Assembly: GCA_035529715.1 (NCBI GenBank)
Contig: DATKWF010000071.1
Span: 1-13,941 of the forward strand
From: DATKWF01 sp035529715
GTDB taxonomy: Bacteria > Chloroflexota > Dehalococcoidia > Dehalococcoidales > RBG-16-60-22
Length of the DNA: 13,941 nucleotides
Reading direction: 5' to 3'
Shown here: positions 1 to 6,321 of the stretch, one piece after another
Position numbering within the stretch: position 1 is the stretch's first letter
Layout of the letters: every line of letters begins with the position of its first letter
Notes under the pieces: model-generated
Told to the model about the DNA's origin: nothing
The model's input: only the letters and a program-made list of their open reading frames with translations
Database searches by the model: none
Program-made: the position numbers and the translations under genes

Positions 1-323
1 CCCAGGTATTCCCTGAACCTGTGGCTTGACCGCCTCCTGGAGCCGAAAACCTCATCTGGCTCAGTGAATACTTTACCACACCAAAGACACCGGAACCGCC
101 TTTTCATCAGCGTGAGGAATACCACTTTATCCCTCAATCTCCTGTCCTGCTTGTTCTGTGGCCTCCTGTCATGCTCCTTGGTGGTTACCCTACCACACCG
201 GGGGCATACAGCCCCTTCCCGGCGATAGATTACGGTGACCTCAAAATGGCCTTTCAATTCCTTCTGCTTCAGTATCCTGAGTTGTGGCAATCCTAATGCT
301 ACTGCGATACAATCATCTTGCAC
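1..323 (-). CDS. ISL3-family transposase, N-terminal part, truncated by window edge
   Basis: This is the first 107 codons of a transposase that continues past the left edge. The GTG start at 323 is preceded by AAGGAGG with 9 nt spacing. Around residues 44-47 the protein has CPRCG, followed by a basic stretch (EHDRRPQNKQDRRLRDKV), then RRFRCLWCGKVFTE. That gives two CxxC pairs, the zinc-ribbon layout of the N-terminal domain of ISL3 transposases, which binds the element ends. The catalytic DDE part lies outside the window, so whether the enzyme is intact cannot be judged. No stop interrupts the visible frame. Confidence 0.82.
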   Translation of the reverse strand, partial: MQDDCIAVALGLPQLRILKQKELKGHFEVTVIYRREGAVCPRCGRVTTKEHDRRPQNKQDRRLRDKVVFLTLMKRRFRCLWCGKVFTEPDEVFGSRRRSSHRFREYL

Positions 324-404
324 CCGTCTCGACCTCCTTACCTTTTGAGTTTCTCTAACCCTAAGGCTACAGAGGTCAGCGGGTGCTTTCAACTACCCCT
401 TTTC

Positions 405-418
405 ACACTTAATAGTGT
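405..418. repeat. Small palindrome inside the IS terminus
   Basis: ACACT and AGTGT flank a TAAT loop just inside the proposed element end at 424. It could be part of the transposase binding site. There is no U-tract, so it is not a good terminator for the mutase operon that ends at 451. Confidence 0.5.
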
Positions 419-450
419 AGAGCCTAATATTTCAATAGTCCCCGTTCTCC

Positions 451-864
451 TTAACCCCTCCCCTTCTCCGCCACCGCCTTCTCTATACAGGCGACTATCT
501 CTTCTCTGGTGGCGGACAGGAACGCACCGCTGAAACCCATCTTTTTCAACCTGGGCATGTTTTTGGGCGGGAATATCCCCCCAATCAGGAACACGGTACT
601 GTCTTTTATTCCCCTCTCCCCGGCTGCCTTCAGCAGGTCGCCACCCAGCGCCAGCTCGCCGCCGCAGTAGGTGCTTATGCCGACAACGTCGGCATCTTCC
701 TGTATGGCAGCCTCAATTATTCTTTCCGGCAGCTCATTGCCGACCAGGACCACTTCCATGCCGGCATCTTTAAGCTGACCGGCGACCGTAATCATTCCCC
801 GGGAGTGGGTCTCCAGAGGGAACTGGGCTAACAGAACTTTGATTTTTTTCTTTTGCGACACCAT
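451..864 (-). CDS. B12-binding (small) subunit of acyl-CoA mutase, methylmalonyl-CoA mutase-like
   Basis: This is a 137-residue stand-alone cobalamin-binding domain, the usual length for the separate C-terminal subunit of split acyl-CoA mutases. It would hold adenosylcobalamin against the catalytic subunit encoded 18 nt upstream. The ATG at 864 is preferred to the TTG at 870 because GAGAGG sits 6 nt before it. Visible features, numbered from that ATG, are a Rossmann-like beta strand KVLLAQ, the loop ETHSRG (18-23), GISTY (62-66) and the glycine pair in LIGGIFPP (95-96). The family normally has DxHxxG, SxL and GG. Here Asp is Glu and the SxL leucine is Tyr, while the cobalt-ligating His20 is kept. 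The changes match the divergence of its partner. Function as a cobalamin subunit is well supported; the substrate is not. Confidence 0.85.
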   Translation of the reverse strand: MVSQKKKIKVLLAQFPLETHSRGMITVAGQLKDAGMEVVLVGNELPERIIEAAIQEDADVVGISTYCGGELALGGDLLKAAGERGIKDSTVFLIGGIFPPKNMPRLKKMGFSGAFLSATREEIVACIEKAVAEKGRG

Positions 865-882
865 TTCCAACCTCTCAAATTT

Positions 883-2643
883 TTATCGGTAGACGGGTGG
901 CCGCCACGAACCGAAGGCTTCGTCAAAAGCACGGCGCATTTCCCCTTCGGTGACATCAGCCCGGGCGCACTCAAGGGTATACTCCATGACATTGCCGCCA
1001 CGCTGGCAGGCTTCTTTCAGGGCGTTGAGACAACTGCTGGCTTTCTCGTTGTCCCGGCGCTGCCTCAGACTGGCAAGCTTGTCCCACATCTGCCTGGCGA
1101 TGTTCTCATCATACTCGTGAACCCAGATATCGGGCATCTTCAAATCGGGAGACCGGAAGTAGTTGCGCCCAACCACCTTGATTTCGCCGTCGGCAATCAT
1201 TTTCTGCTCGCGCTGAATATGTCGTATCACCTTCTGGTGCAGCCAGCCGCTGGCGACCACCTTGACGATACCGCCCTTCCGTTCTATCTCATCCACCTCG
1301 TCAAGTATCCTTTTTTCTATGTCGTTGGTCAGTGCCTCCACGTAGAAGGAGCCGCCCAGCGGGTCAACCACCTGGGTAACCTGCGTCTCAGCCTCAATAA
1401 TCTGCTGGGTGCGCACCGACAGGATGGAGCCTTCCTCGGAAGGGACGGTGTAGGCTTCGTCAAAGGAGTCCACGTGCAGAGACTGGGCGCCGCCGAGTAT
1501 TGACGCCAGACCCTGATAGGCCGCCCTGACCACGTTATTCATCGGCTCTTCCCGGGTCAGGGAAACGCCGGAGGTCTGCACATGGCACCTCATCCACATC
1601 GACCTTGCCTTTTTGGCACCAAACCTGTAATTCATTATCCTGTACCATAACCGCCGCACCGCCCGTATTCTGGCGACCTCCTCAAAAAAGTCGTTGGCGG
1701 GAGACCAGAAGAACGCCAGCCTTTCTGCCAGCCAGTCAATATCGTGACCTCTTCCGGTCATCTCGTTAAGAGTTTCTATGGCATTGGCAACGGCTACCGC
1801 CATCTCGGTGACAGCGGAAGCACCCCACTCCCGCAGGTTGTAACCATTCAGGGTAACGTAGTTCCACTGGGGGACATGCTTCCTGATGAACTCTATATTG
1901 TCGCATTGAATCCGGAAGACATCCTGGGGCGGTATGTATTCCCGGGCACTGCGGACCAGGCTTTCCATTATGAAGTCGTTCTGCACACTGCCGGCCAGCT
2001 TATCCCAGGGCACTCCCCTGCGCTCCGCCATCACCAGATACATGGGAAATATAATTGAAGTGTTCCGGGGATAATGGGTAACCAGGGAAGCACTCACCTC
2101 ATCTATGGGGACGCCTTTATAAATCACTTCCATATCCTCAACGCAATCCACCGGAACCCCCACGGTAGCTACCTGACCTCTGGACTCAGGCTCATCGGAA
2201 TCAAACATCTGAATAGTAGGCAGGTCAAAGATACAGTTTATGCCGGTAGCGCCGTGCTTCAGGAGCATTTTCAGTTTGCGGTTGCATTGCTCCGGCGAGC
2301 CAGCACCAAAAAGCTGGCGTATGGTAAATGTCCGGCCCCGGTACATATTGGGGTGTATGCCCCTGGTGAACGGAGGCTTCCCTGACAAACTCAGGTCAGC
2401 CTCATAATCAAGGTCAGGGTTATTGAGCGGGGTGTAAATCAGTTCCCGGGGTATTTCAGAGCCAACAATGGTATGAGGGGTGACTTCCCAGTTCTTGCGG
2501 TCCTGCTCGGAAACATCCGTATTTTTCCAGCGCTCAAACTCCCCTTTTAACCTCTTCAGCGCTTCCGGATTATATAGCGGGGTACGCTCCTTCGGCACCG
2601 ACTTTTCTTCCAGAATTTGCTTGGTCGTCTTGCCTCCATTCAT
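883..2643 (-). CDS. Acyl-CoA mutase catalytic (large) subunit, methylmalonyl-CoA mutase-like, divergent active site
   Basis: This 586-residue protein is the TIM-barrel subunit of a B12-dependent CoA mutase, which moves a CoA-thioester carbon group by a radical mechanism. Family landmarks are PPFTRGI near 90-96, TFTIRQ (105-110), FDLPT (139-143), QND (221-223), PPQ (238-240), NGYNLREWGA (266-275), SPANDFFEEVARIRA (314-328), HVQTSG (354-359), QSLH (387-390) and DPLGGSFYVE (427-436). Aligned by eye to Propionibacterium methylmalonyl-CoA mutase, Gln197, Arg207, Tyr243 and Gln330 are retained (Q221, R231, Y268, Q356). Tyr89 becomes Leu111, His244 becomes Asn269, Ser114 becomes Asn136, Thr166 becomes Val and Lys321 becomes Arg. 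It lacks the Ile/Asp pair of 2-hydroxyisobutyryl-CoA mutase and the Phe of isobutyryl-CoA mutase. The start ATG follows a GGGAGGGTG ribosome site. No B12 domain is fused; the next gene supplies it. The mutase family is certain, the substrate unknown. Confidence 0.88.
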   Translation of the reverse strand: MNGGKTTKQILEEKSVPKERTPLYNPEALKRLKGEFERWKNTDVSEQDRKNWEVTPHTIVGSEIPRELIYTPLNNPDLDYEADLSLSGKPPFTRGIHPNMYRGRTFTIRQLFGAGSPEQCNRKLKMLLKHGATGINCIFDLPTIQMFDSDEPESRGQVATVGVPVDCVEDMEVIYKGVPIDEVSASLVTHYPRNTSIIFPMYLVMAERRGVPWDKLAGSVQNDFIMESLVRSAREYIPPQDVFRIQCDNIEFIRKHVPQWNYVTLNGYNLREWGASAVTEMAVAVANAIETLNEMTGRGHDIDWLAERLAFFWSPANDFFEEVARIRAVRRLWYRIMNYRFGAKKARSMWMRCHVQTSGVSLTREEPMNNVVRAAYQGLASILGGAQSLHVDSFDEAYTVPSEEGSILSVRTQQIIEAETQVTQVVDPLGGSFYVEALTNDIEKRILDEVDEIERKGGIVKVVASGWLHQKVIRHIQREQKMIADGEIKVVGRNYFRSPDLKMPDIWVHEYDENIARQMWDKLASLRQRRDNEKASSCLNALKEACQRGGNVMEYTLECARADVTEGEMRRAFDEAFGSWRPPVYR

Positions 2644-2694
2644 ATCTCACCCTCCCGGAATTACTTGTTTTAAGTCATTCAAAAAGCCGCTAAA

Positions 2695-2736
2695 CTAAAA
2701 ATCTTTTAGCAACCTATCCCCCTTACCTTTAGGGGG
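2695..2736. repeat. Two short inverted repeats between meaB and mutase genes
   Basis: The 124-nt gap between the mutase large-subunit start and the MeaB stop holds CTAAAA/TTTTAG (2695-2709, loop ATC) and CCCCCT/AGGGGG (2718-2736, near-symmetric loop). The second resembles the GC-rich hairpin at 11384-11412. They may be degenerate intergenic repeat copies or mRNA structures affecting expression between the two genes. There is no convincing U-tract, so a strong terminator is unlikely. Confidence 0.5.
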
Positions 2737-2767
2737 TGAGGTCAATAAACACTCTCCATAAAATAAT

Positions 2768-3748
2768 TCAGGACTCCGGCTTTTTATCATCGCCCTGCAA
2801 CCGGTTCAGGTCTCTGGCCAGGCGATTGGCGATTCCCCGGGTAGCCAGATAGGGGTTGGTCTTCCCTTGCAACAGGCTATCCACCAGTTTCTCTAAATAG
2901 CTGCCTTTATCAATCCCGTGAATAAAATCTTTAAGGAAACCTTCTATGGTCTCCATCAGTTCCAGCTTCACTCTTTCTTTCTGGCGCTTTGCCAGCTCAC
3001 CGCTGGAGACGAGGTACTCTTTATGCCTGAAGATTTCCTCAATCAGCGCCTCGGTACCCTTGCCGTAAATTGCTTCAGTTAGAGCTATGCCCGGCTGCCA
3101 CTCACCGGGTAAGTGCTCCTTCATCGCCAGCATAACTTCCAGATCAGTCTTCAAAAGGTCGGCTCCCTCTTTATCAGCTTTGTTGACGACAAAAATGTCA
3201 GCCGCTTCAAGGATACCGGCTTTCATCATCTGGATTTCATCTCCAGAACCCGGGGTCAAAACAACCAGCGTGGTATCCGCCGCCCTGGTAATGTCTATCT
3301 CTATCTGCCCCGAGCCCACCGTCTCTACCAGAACAACATCCTTGCCCATAGCGTCCATAACATGAATGGCACCTATGGTCGCCTTGGCCAGCCCGCCTAC
3401 CCAGCCCCTTGTTGCCAGGCTCCTGACAAATACACCCTTATCGGCACCGTGCTTCTGCATCCTTACTCTGTCCCCCAGTATTGCCCCGCCGGTAAAAGCA
3501 CTGGTCGGGTCAATAGCCACGACACCAACCGTCATATTTTTCTTTCGGAAGAGAGTTATCAGATTATCGGCCAGGGTGCTTTTGCCGACGCCGGGGGAGC
3601 CGGTGAGTCCAATTACGTAAGTCTTTCCGGTGTGGGGGTAGAGGATACCAAGTTCCTCAAGTGCTTCCGGGGCTTCATCCTCTATACCGGTAATGAGTCT
3701 GGATGCAGCCTGGGTATCACCTTCTAATATCTTAGTGGCGAGTCCCAT
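2768..3748 (-). CDS. meaB: MeaB/ArgK-type P-loop GTPase, mutase chaperone
   Basis: This G protein protects B12-dependent mutases and gates delivery or exchange of adenosylcobalamin, and it is commonly encoded beside its client. The motifs below are numbered from the outer ATG at 3760 (330 residues): Walker A GSPGVGKS (54-61), AIDPTS (82-87), GDRVRM (96-101), switch-like VETVGSGQIEID (145-156) and NKAD (193-196), then a helical C-terminal tail that normally mediates dimerisation. The inner ATG at 3748 is preferred, since GGGAG lies 5 nt before it and the outer ATG has no ribosome site; the protein is then 326 residues. The usual motif in the family is ETVGVGQSE; here it is GSGQIE, another departure that may track a different client mutase. 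It is the first gene of the leftward unit and has its own promoter. The GTPase assignment is firm; the pairing is strongly implied by context. Confidence 0.9.
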   Translation of the reverse strand: MGLATKILEGDTQAASRLITGIEDEAPEALEELGILYPHTGKTYVIGLTGSPGVGKSTLADNLITLFRKKNMTVGVVAIDPTSAFTGGAILGDRVRMQKHGADKGVFVRSLATRGWVGGLAKATIGAIHVMDAMGKDVVLVETVGSGQIEIDITRAADTTLVVLTPGSGDEIQMMKAGILEAADIFVVNKADKEGADLLKTDLEVMLAMKEHLPGEWQPGIALTEAIYGKGTEALIEEIFRHKEYLVSSGELAKRQKERVKLELMETIEGFLKDFIHGIDKGSYLEKLVDSLLQGKTNPYLATRGIANRLARDLNRLQGDDKKPES

Positions 3749-3796
3749 TTCCGCTCCCATTACTGGAGATACTTGACAGGTTATTCAGGCAGTCTC

Positions 3797-3805
3797 ATTA
3801 TAGCA
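3797..3805 (-). promoter_or_regulatory. Extended -10 promoter for meaB-mutase unit
   Basis: On the minus strand this reads TGCTATAAT, a perfect extended -10, about 37-50 nt upstream of the MeaB starts. No good -35 hexamer is seen at 17 nt, which an extended -10 can tolerate. The same ten bases (ATTATAGCAC on the plus strand) recur in front of the LysE gene at 11296. Confidence 0.6.
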
Positions 3806-3826
3806 CAGGGTTCAAGTCGATAATCA

Positions 3827-4609
3827 TCAGCCAATTTTTTCTTTTACCCGCTTGATTATGGCTGACATTGTTTCCCCGGCTTTGGCTCTAATCAGGACGC
3901 TGGCCTGGTGGTCCATGGGGGTGGGGCTGAGGTTGATAATAACTAATTTGGCTCCGGCATCAGCGGCGTAGCCGGGCATATAGGCAGCCGGGTAGATAAT
4001 CAGGGTCGAGCCAATGACGATAAAAAGGTCGCTATCATAAGAGTGAAAAGTTGCCTCCTTCAGCACCTTTTCGGGCAGTGACTCACCAAACAAAACAACG
4101 TCAGGCTTCAGCATGCCATGACACGCCTCACAATCGGGCATTTCCTCACCCTTGTCCAGCCTGGTTTTGATTTGCTCAAAGGGGTAACGCCGACCGCAGC
4201 TCAAGCATATTACCCACCGCAAACTGCCGTGGAGCTCAAATACCTTGCCATCAGGAACTTCCGCCTTCTGGTGGAGGCCATCTACATTCTGGGTAATGAC
4301 GCAGTCAAGCTTGCCCAGTCTATCCATCTCAGCAATAGCGTAGTGGGCGGGATTTGGTTTCACCTCTCCAGCCTGGAATCTTTCGCTGAACAGCTGCCAC
4401 TGCTTCCGCCTGGTGTCGGGATTGCTGACAAACTTCTGGTAGGTGAAGTCTTCGGGGTCATACTTGTACCAGAGTCCCCCCGGGCTGCGAAAATCGGGAA
4501 TCCCCGATTCAGTACTGATGCCAGCACCGGTGAAGACCACTATCCTCTCGGAGTTTATAATCAGGTCAGCTGCCCTGTCGGTAAGAATTTCCAGCTCTCT
4601 ACTGTCCAT
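3827..4609 (-). CDS. Sir2-family NAD-dependent protein deacylase (sirtuin, U-type)
   Basis: This 260-residue enzyme would remove acyl groups from protein lysines, consuming NAD and giving nicotinamide and O-acyl-ADP-ribose. It shows the NAD-binding GAGISTESGIPDFR (28-41), TQNVDG (106-111), catalytic His127 in ELHGS, a zinc knuckle of two CxxC pairs (C135/C138 and C160/C163), VVLFGE (171-176), GSTL (200-203) and NLSP (226-229). VVLFGE is typical of the bacterial U-type class. Length is normal and all key residues are present. The Ala/Arg/Tyr signature of SIRT5-like desuccinylases is not evident, so deacetylation is the default guess. It lies 66 nt upstream of the MeaB unit and is divergent from the nucleotidyltransferase. 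The ATG at 4609 has no clear ribosome site; a weak promoter (TTGACG at 4645-4640) would again put the message start close to the ATG. Confidence 0.9.
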   Translation of the reverse strand: MDSRELEILTDRAADLIINSERIVVFTGAGISTESGIPDFRSPGGLWYKYDPEDFTYQKFVSNPDTRRKQWQLFSERFQAGEVKPNPAHYAIAEMDRLGKLDCVITQNVDGLHQKAEVPDGKVFELHGSLRWVICLSCGRRYPFEQIKTRLDKGEEMPDCEACHGMLKPDVVLFGESLPEKVLKEATFHSYDSDLFIVIGSTLIIYPAAYMPGYAADAGAKLVIINLSPTPMDHQASVLIRAKAGETMSAIIKRVKEKIG

Positions 4610-4691
4610 CGACTTAGCTTAGCCAACTTTGGTTCCCACCGTCAAGCTGATCCCTTCTTACCTGCGCCCCAGAACAATCAGGATGTAGTAC

Positions 4692-4720
4692 TTGATTAAT
4701 TGGGTTACTTCGGGTATAGT
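4692..4720 (+). promoter_or_regulatory. Sigma70-type promoter giving a probably leaderless mRNA
   Basis: TTGATT at 4692-4697 and TATAGT at 4715-4720 are separated by exactly 17 nt. Transcription starting about 7 nt beyond the -10 would begin at 4727-4728, the first bases of the nucleotidyltransferase ATG. No ribosome site precedes that ATG, which fits leaderless translation. The layout also argues against the in-frame TTG at 4692 as a start, since that TTG is the -35 box. Confidence 0.65.
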
Positions 4721-4727
4721 TGAACGG

Positions 4728-6302
4728 ATGTATTCACAGATGACGAAAGACTTGGAACTATTTGTTGAGCCCAGTGCCTCAAAACTATTGACCAGAGTCA
4801 GCCACTTTCTCGCCGAGCAGGGCATCCAATCTTATCTTATTGGTGGGTTTGTGCGTGATATGCTGCTGGGACAAGATACGGCTGACATTGATATTGCCGT
4901 AGCTGCCGATGCGCTGGAGGTTGCCCCCAGAGTAGCTGCCGCTTTTGGTGGTAAGTACGTGTTACTGGACGAGGTAAACATGATAGGCAGGGTGATCCTG
5001 AACAACGGGATTACGGCAACCAGAAAGAAATGGGAGCTTGATTTCTCCACACTCAGAGGTAACATTGAACAGGACATGGCCCAGCGTGACTTCACGATAG
5101 ATGCCATGGCTGTTGACCTTGGTAAGGTCGTTTCTCACCCCCTGGCTCCTTCGGAAGAGAGGAGACCAGGCAGGGAGAATAAAGTCTCACTTATAATCCC
5201 CGACCTTATAGACCCTTTTAAGGGCTGGGATGACCTCCGCCAGGGTGTACTCCGAGCCGTTACTGAGGAAGCATTCCCAGCGGACCCGGTACGTCTGATA
5301 CGGGCAGTGCGACTGGCTGCCAAGTTTGGCTTCCGCATTGATAGAGAGACCGAGGCCATGATTCGGCACTACTGCCAACTTATCTCTGGTGCCCCCGGTG
5401 AGCGGGTAAGAGAGGAATTGCTCCTGTTATTAGCTATGCCCCGAGCCGGGCAGCTTATTGCTTACCTTGATGAACTGGGTCTACTCACGGCTATGATTCC
5501 GGAGCTGGCTCAGGAAAAGGGAGTGGAGCAACCCCAGGCGCACTACTGGGACGTTTTTCAACATTCAATAATGACGGTGTCTGCCGTTGATTTTGTACTC
5601 AGGGAGGGAACCTGGGAATACGCTGGTGACGAGGCACTGGCGGCTGTCCCGTGGTCAACTGAATTGAGTCAGCACTTTGACCAGGAGGCTGGTAGCGGCT
5701 ACACCAGGAGGTCAATACTCAAACTGGCAGCGCTACTTCATGACATTGCCAAACCCCAGACTAAAGCAATTGATGAGAAGGGTAGAACGCGTTTCCTGGG
5801 TCATGCCCAGGATGGAGCTGCCATAGCAGTTAACGTTCTGGAAAAGCTGAGGTTCAGCTCTAAAGTGATAAAGCTGGTGGAAGTTATGGTGAAGTACCAT
5901 CTCCGACCGGTGCAGATGGCTCAGCATGAGCTTCCCTCCCGCAGGGCTATTTACCGGTACTTTCGCGATACCGGGGAGGCTGGTATTGATTTGCTTTTCC
6001 TCAGCCTGGCCGACCACCTGGCCACCAGGGGTCAAAATCTGGACCTGGCTGAGTGGCAGGAACATGCTCAAATGGTAGAATATGTACTGGCCCGACACTT
6101 TGAGGAGGAGAGTCTGACTGTCCCGCCTAAACTAATTGACGGGAATGATTTAATCACTATCTTTGCTCTGAGTCCGGGACCTGAAATCGGAGAAATTCTG
6201 GAGGCAGTGCGTGAAGCACAGGCTGCCGGGGAGGTGGCTACCCGGGAGGAAGCTCTAGCCTACGTAGAGCACCGGTTAGCTTCACCGCCTTCTAAAAGAT
6301 AA
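4728..6302 (+). CDS. CCA tRNA nucleotidyltransferase / poly(A) polymerase family protein with HD domain
   Basis: This 524-residue class II nucleotidyltransferase most likely adds or repairs the 3' CCA of tRNA; a poly(A) polymerase role cannot be excluded by sequence. Numbering from ATG 4728, the head has LIGGFVRD (37-44) with the catalytic aspartates in DID (53-55), RDFTID (120-125), and DPVRLIRAVRLAAKFGF (186-202) for nucleotide and tRNA binding. The C-terminal half carries an HD domain: His279, the H338-D339 pair in LLHDIAKP, and His359. This may give phosphohydrolase activity, as in E. coli-type enzymes. The ATG at 4728 is chosen over the TTG at 4692 because a promoter occupies 4692-4720. 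About 20 residues between 137 and 157 (around HPLAPSEERRPGRENKVS) look like an insertion encoded by a palindromic DNA element. First gene of the operon with secDF and a metal exporter. Confidence 0.85.
   Translation: MYSQMTKDLELFVEPSASKLLTRVSHFLAEQGIQSYLIGGFVRDMLLGQDTADIDIAVAADALEVAPRVAAAFGGKYVLLDEVNMIGRVILNNGITATRKKWELDFSTLRGNIEQDMAQRDFTIDAMAVDLGKVVSHPLAPSEERRPGRENKVSLIIPDLIDPFKGWDDLRQGVLRAVTEEAFPADPVRLIRAVRLAAKFGFRIDRETEAMIRHYCQLISGAPGERVREELLLLLAMPRAGQLIAYLDELGLLTAMIPELAQEKGVEQPQAHYWDVFQHSIMTVSAVDFVLREGTWEYAGDEALAAVPWSTELSQHFDQEAGSGYTRRSILKLAALLHDIAKPQTKAIDEKGRTRFLGHAQDGAAIAVNVLEKLRFSSKVIKLVEVMVKYHLRPVQMAQHELPSRRAIYRYFRDTGEAGIDLLFLSLADHLATRGQNLDLAEWQEHAQMVEYVLARHFEEESLTVPPKLIDGNDLITIFALSPGPEIGEILEAVREAQAAGEVATREEALAYVEHRLASPPSKR
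5138..5175. repeat. Palindromic element inside the nucleotidyltransferase gene
   Basis: CCTGGCTCCT (5141-5150) pairs with AGGAGACCAGG (5160-5170) with one bulged A across a 9-nt loop, and CCC/GGG extend it outward. It encodes the low-complexity Pro/Glu/Arg-rich stretch between RDFTIDAMAVDLG and LIDPFKGWDDL, where family members usually have a shorter connection. It looks like an in-frame insertion of a GC-rich palindromic repeat. Confidence 0.5.
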
Positions 6303-6321
6303 ATAACAGTTAGGTAGGTAA

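Larger units (their letters stand above)
1..424 (-). mobile_element. Right-hand end of an ISL3-family insertion sequence (partial)
   Basis: The minus-strand transposase start at 323 lies about 100 nt inside a likely element end at 424. Read on the minus strand, the end starts GGCTCTACACTATTAAGTGT, which resembles the GGCTCT-type termini known for ISL3 elements. The other end is outside the window, so the inverted repeat and target duplication cannot be verified. The next eight bases outward (425-432, TAATATTT) would be the candidate 8-bp target duplication. Family assignment rests on the transposase zinc ribbon; the exact boundary is inference. Confidence 0.6.

Noticed and set aside
318..533. 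Small plus-strand frame spanning the IS end and the mutase operon 3' end
   Set aside because: Composition is Pro/Ser low-complexity, it crosses the IS boundary and overlaps the B12 subunit antisense.
853..1503. 216-codon plus-strand open frame opposite the mutase large subunit
   Set aside because: It is antisense to a clear, full-length family member and shows no domain, so it is a shadow of codon bias.
883..2643. Assignment of the mutase as 2-hydroxyisobutyryl-CoA mutase
   Set aside because: The diagnostic Ile and Asp of that enzyme are Leu111 and Ile138 here, and the Arg207 equivalent, which is Gln in that enzyme, is retained.
3113..3727. 204-codon plus-strand open frame opposite meaB
   Set aside because: Antisense to an intact GTPase with all motifs; no ribosome site or recognisable protein.
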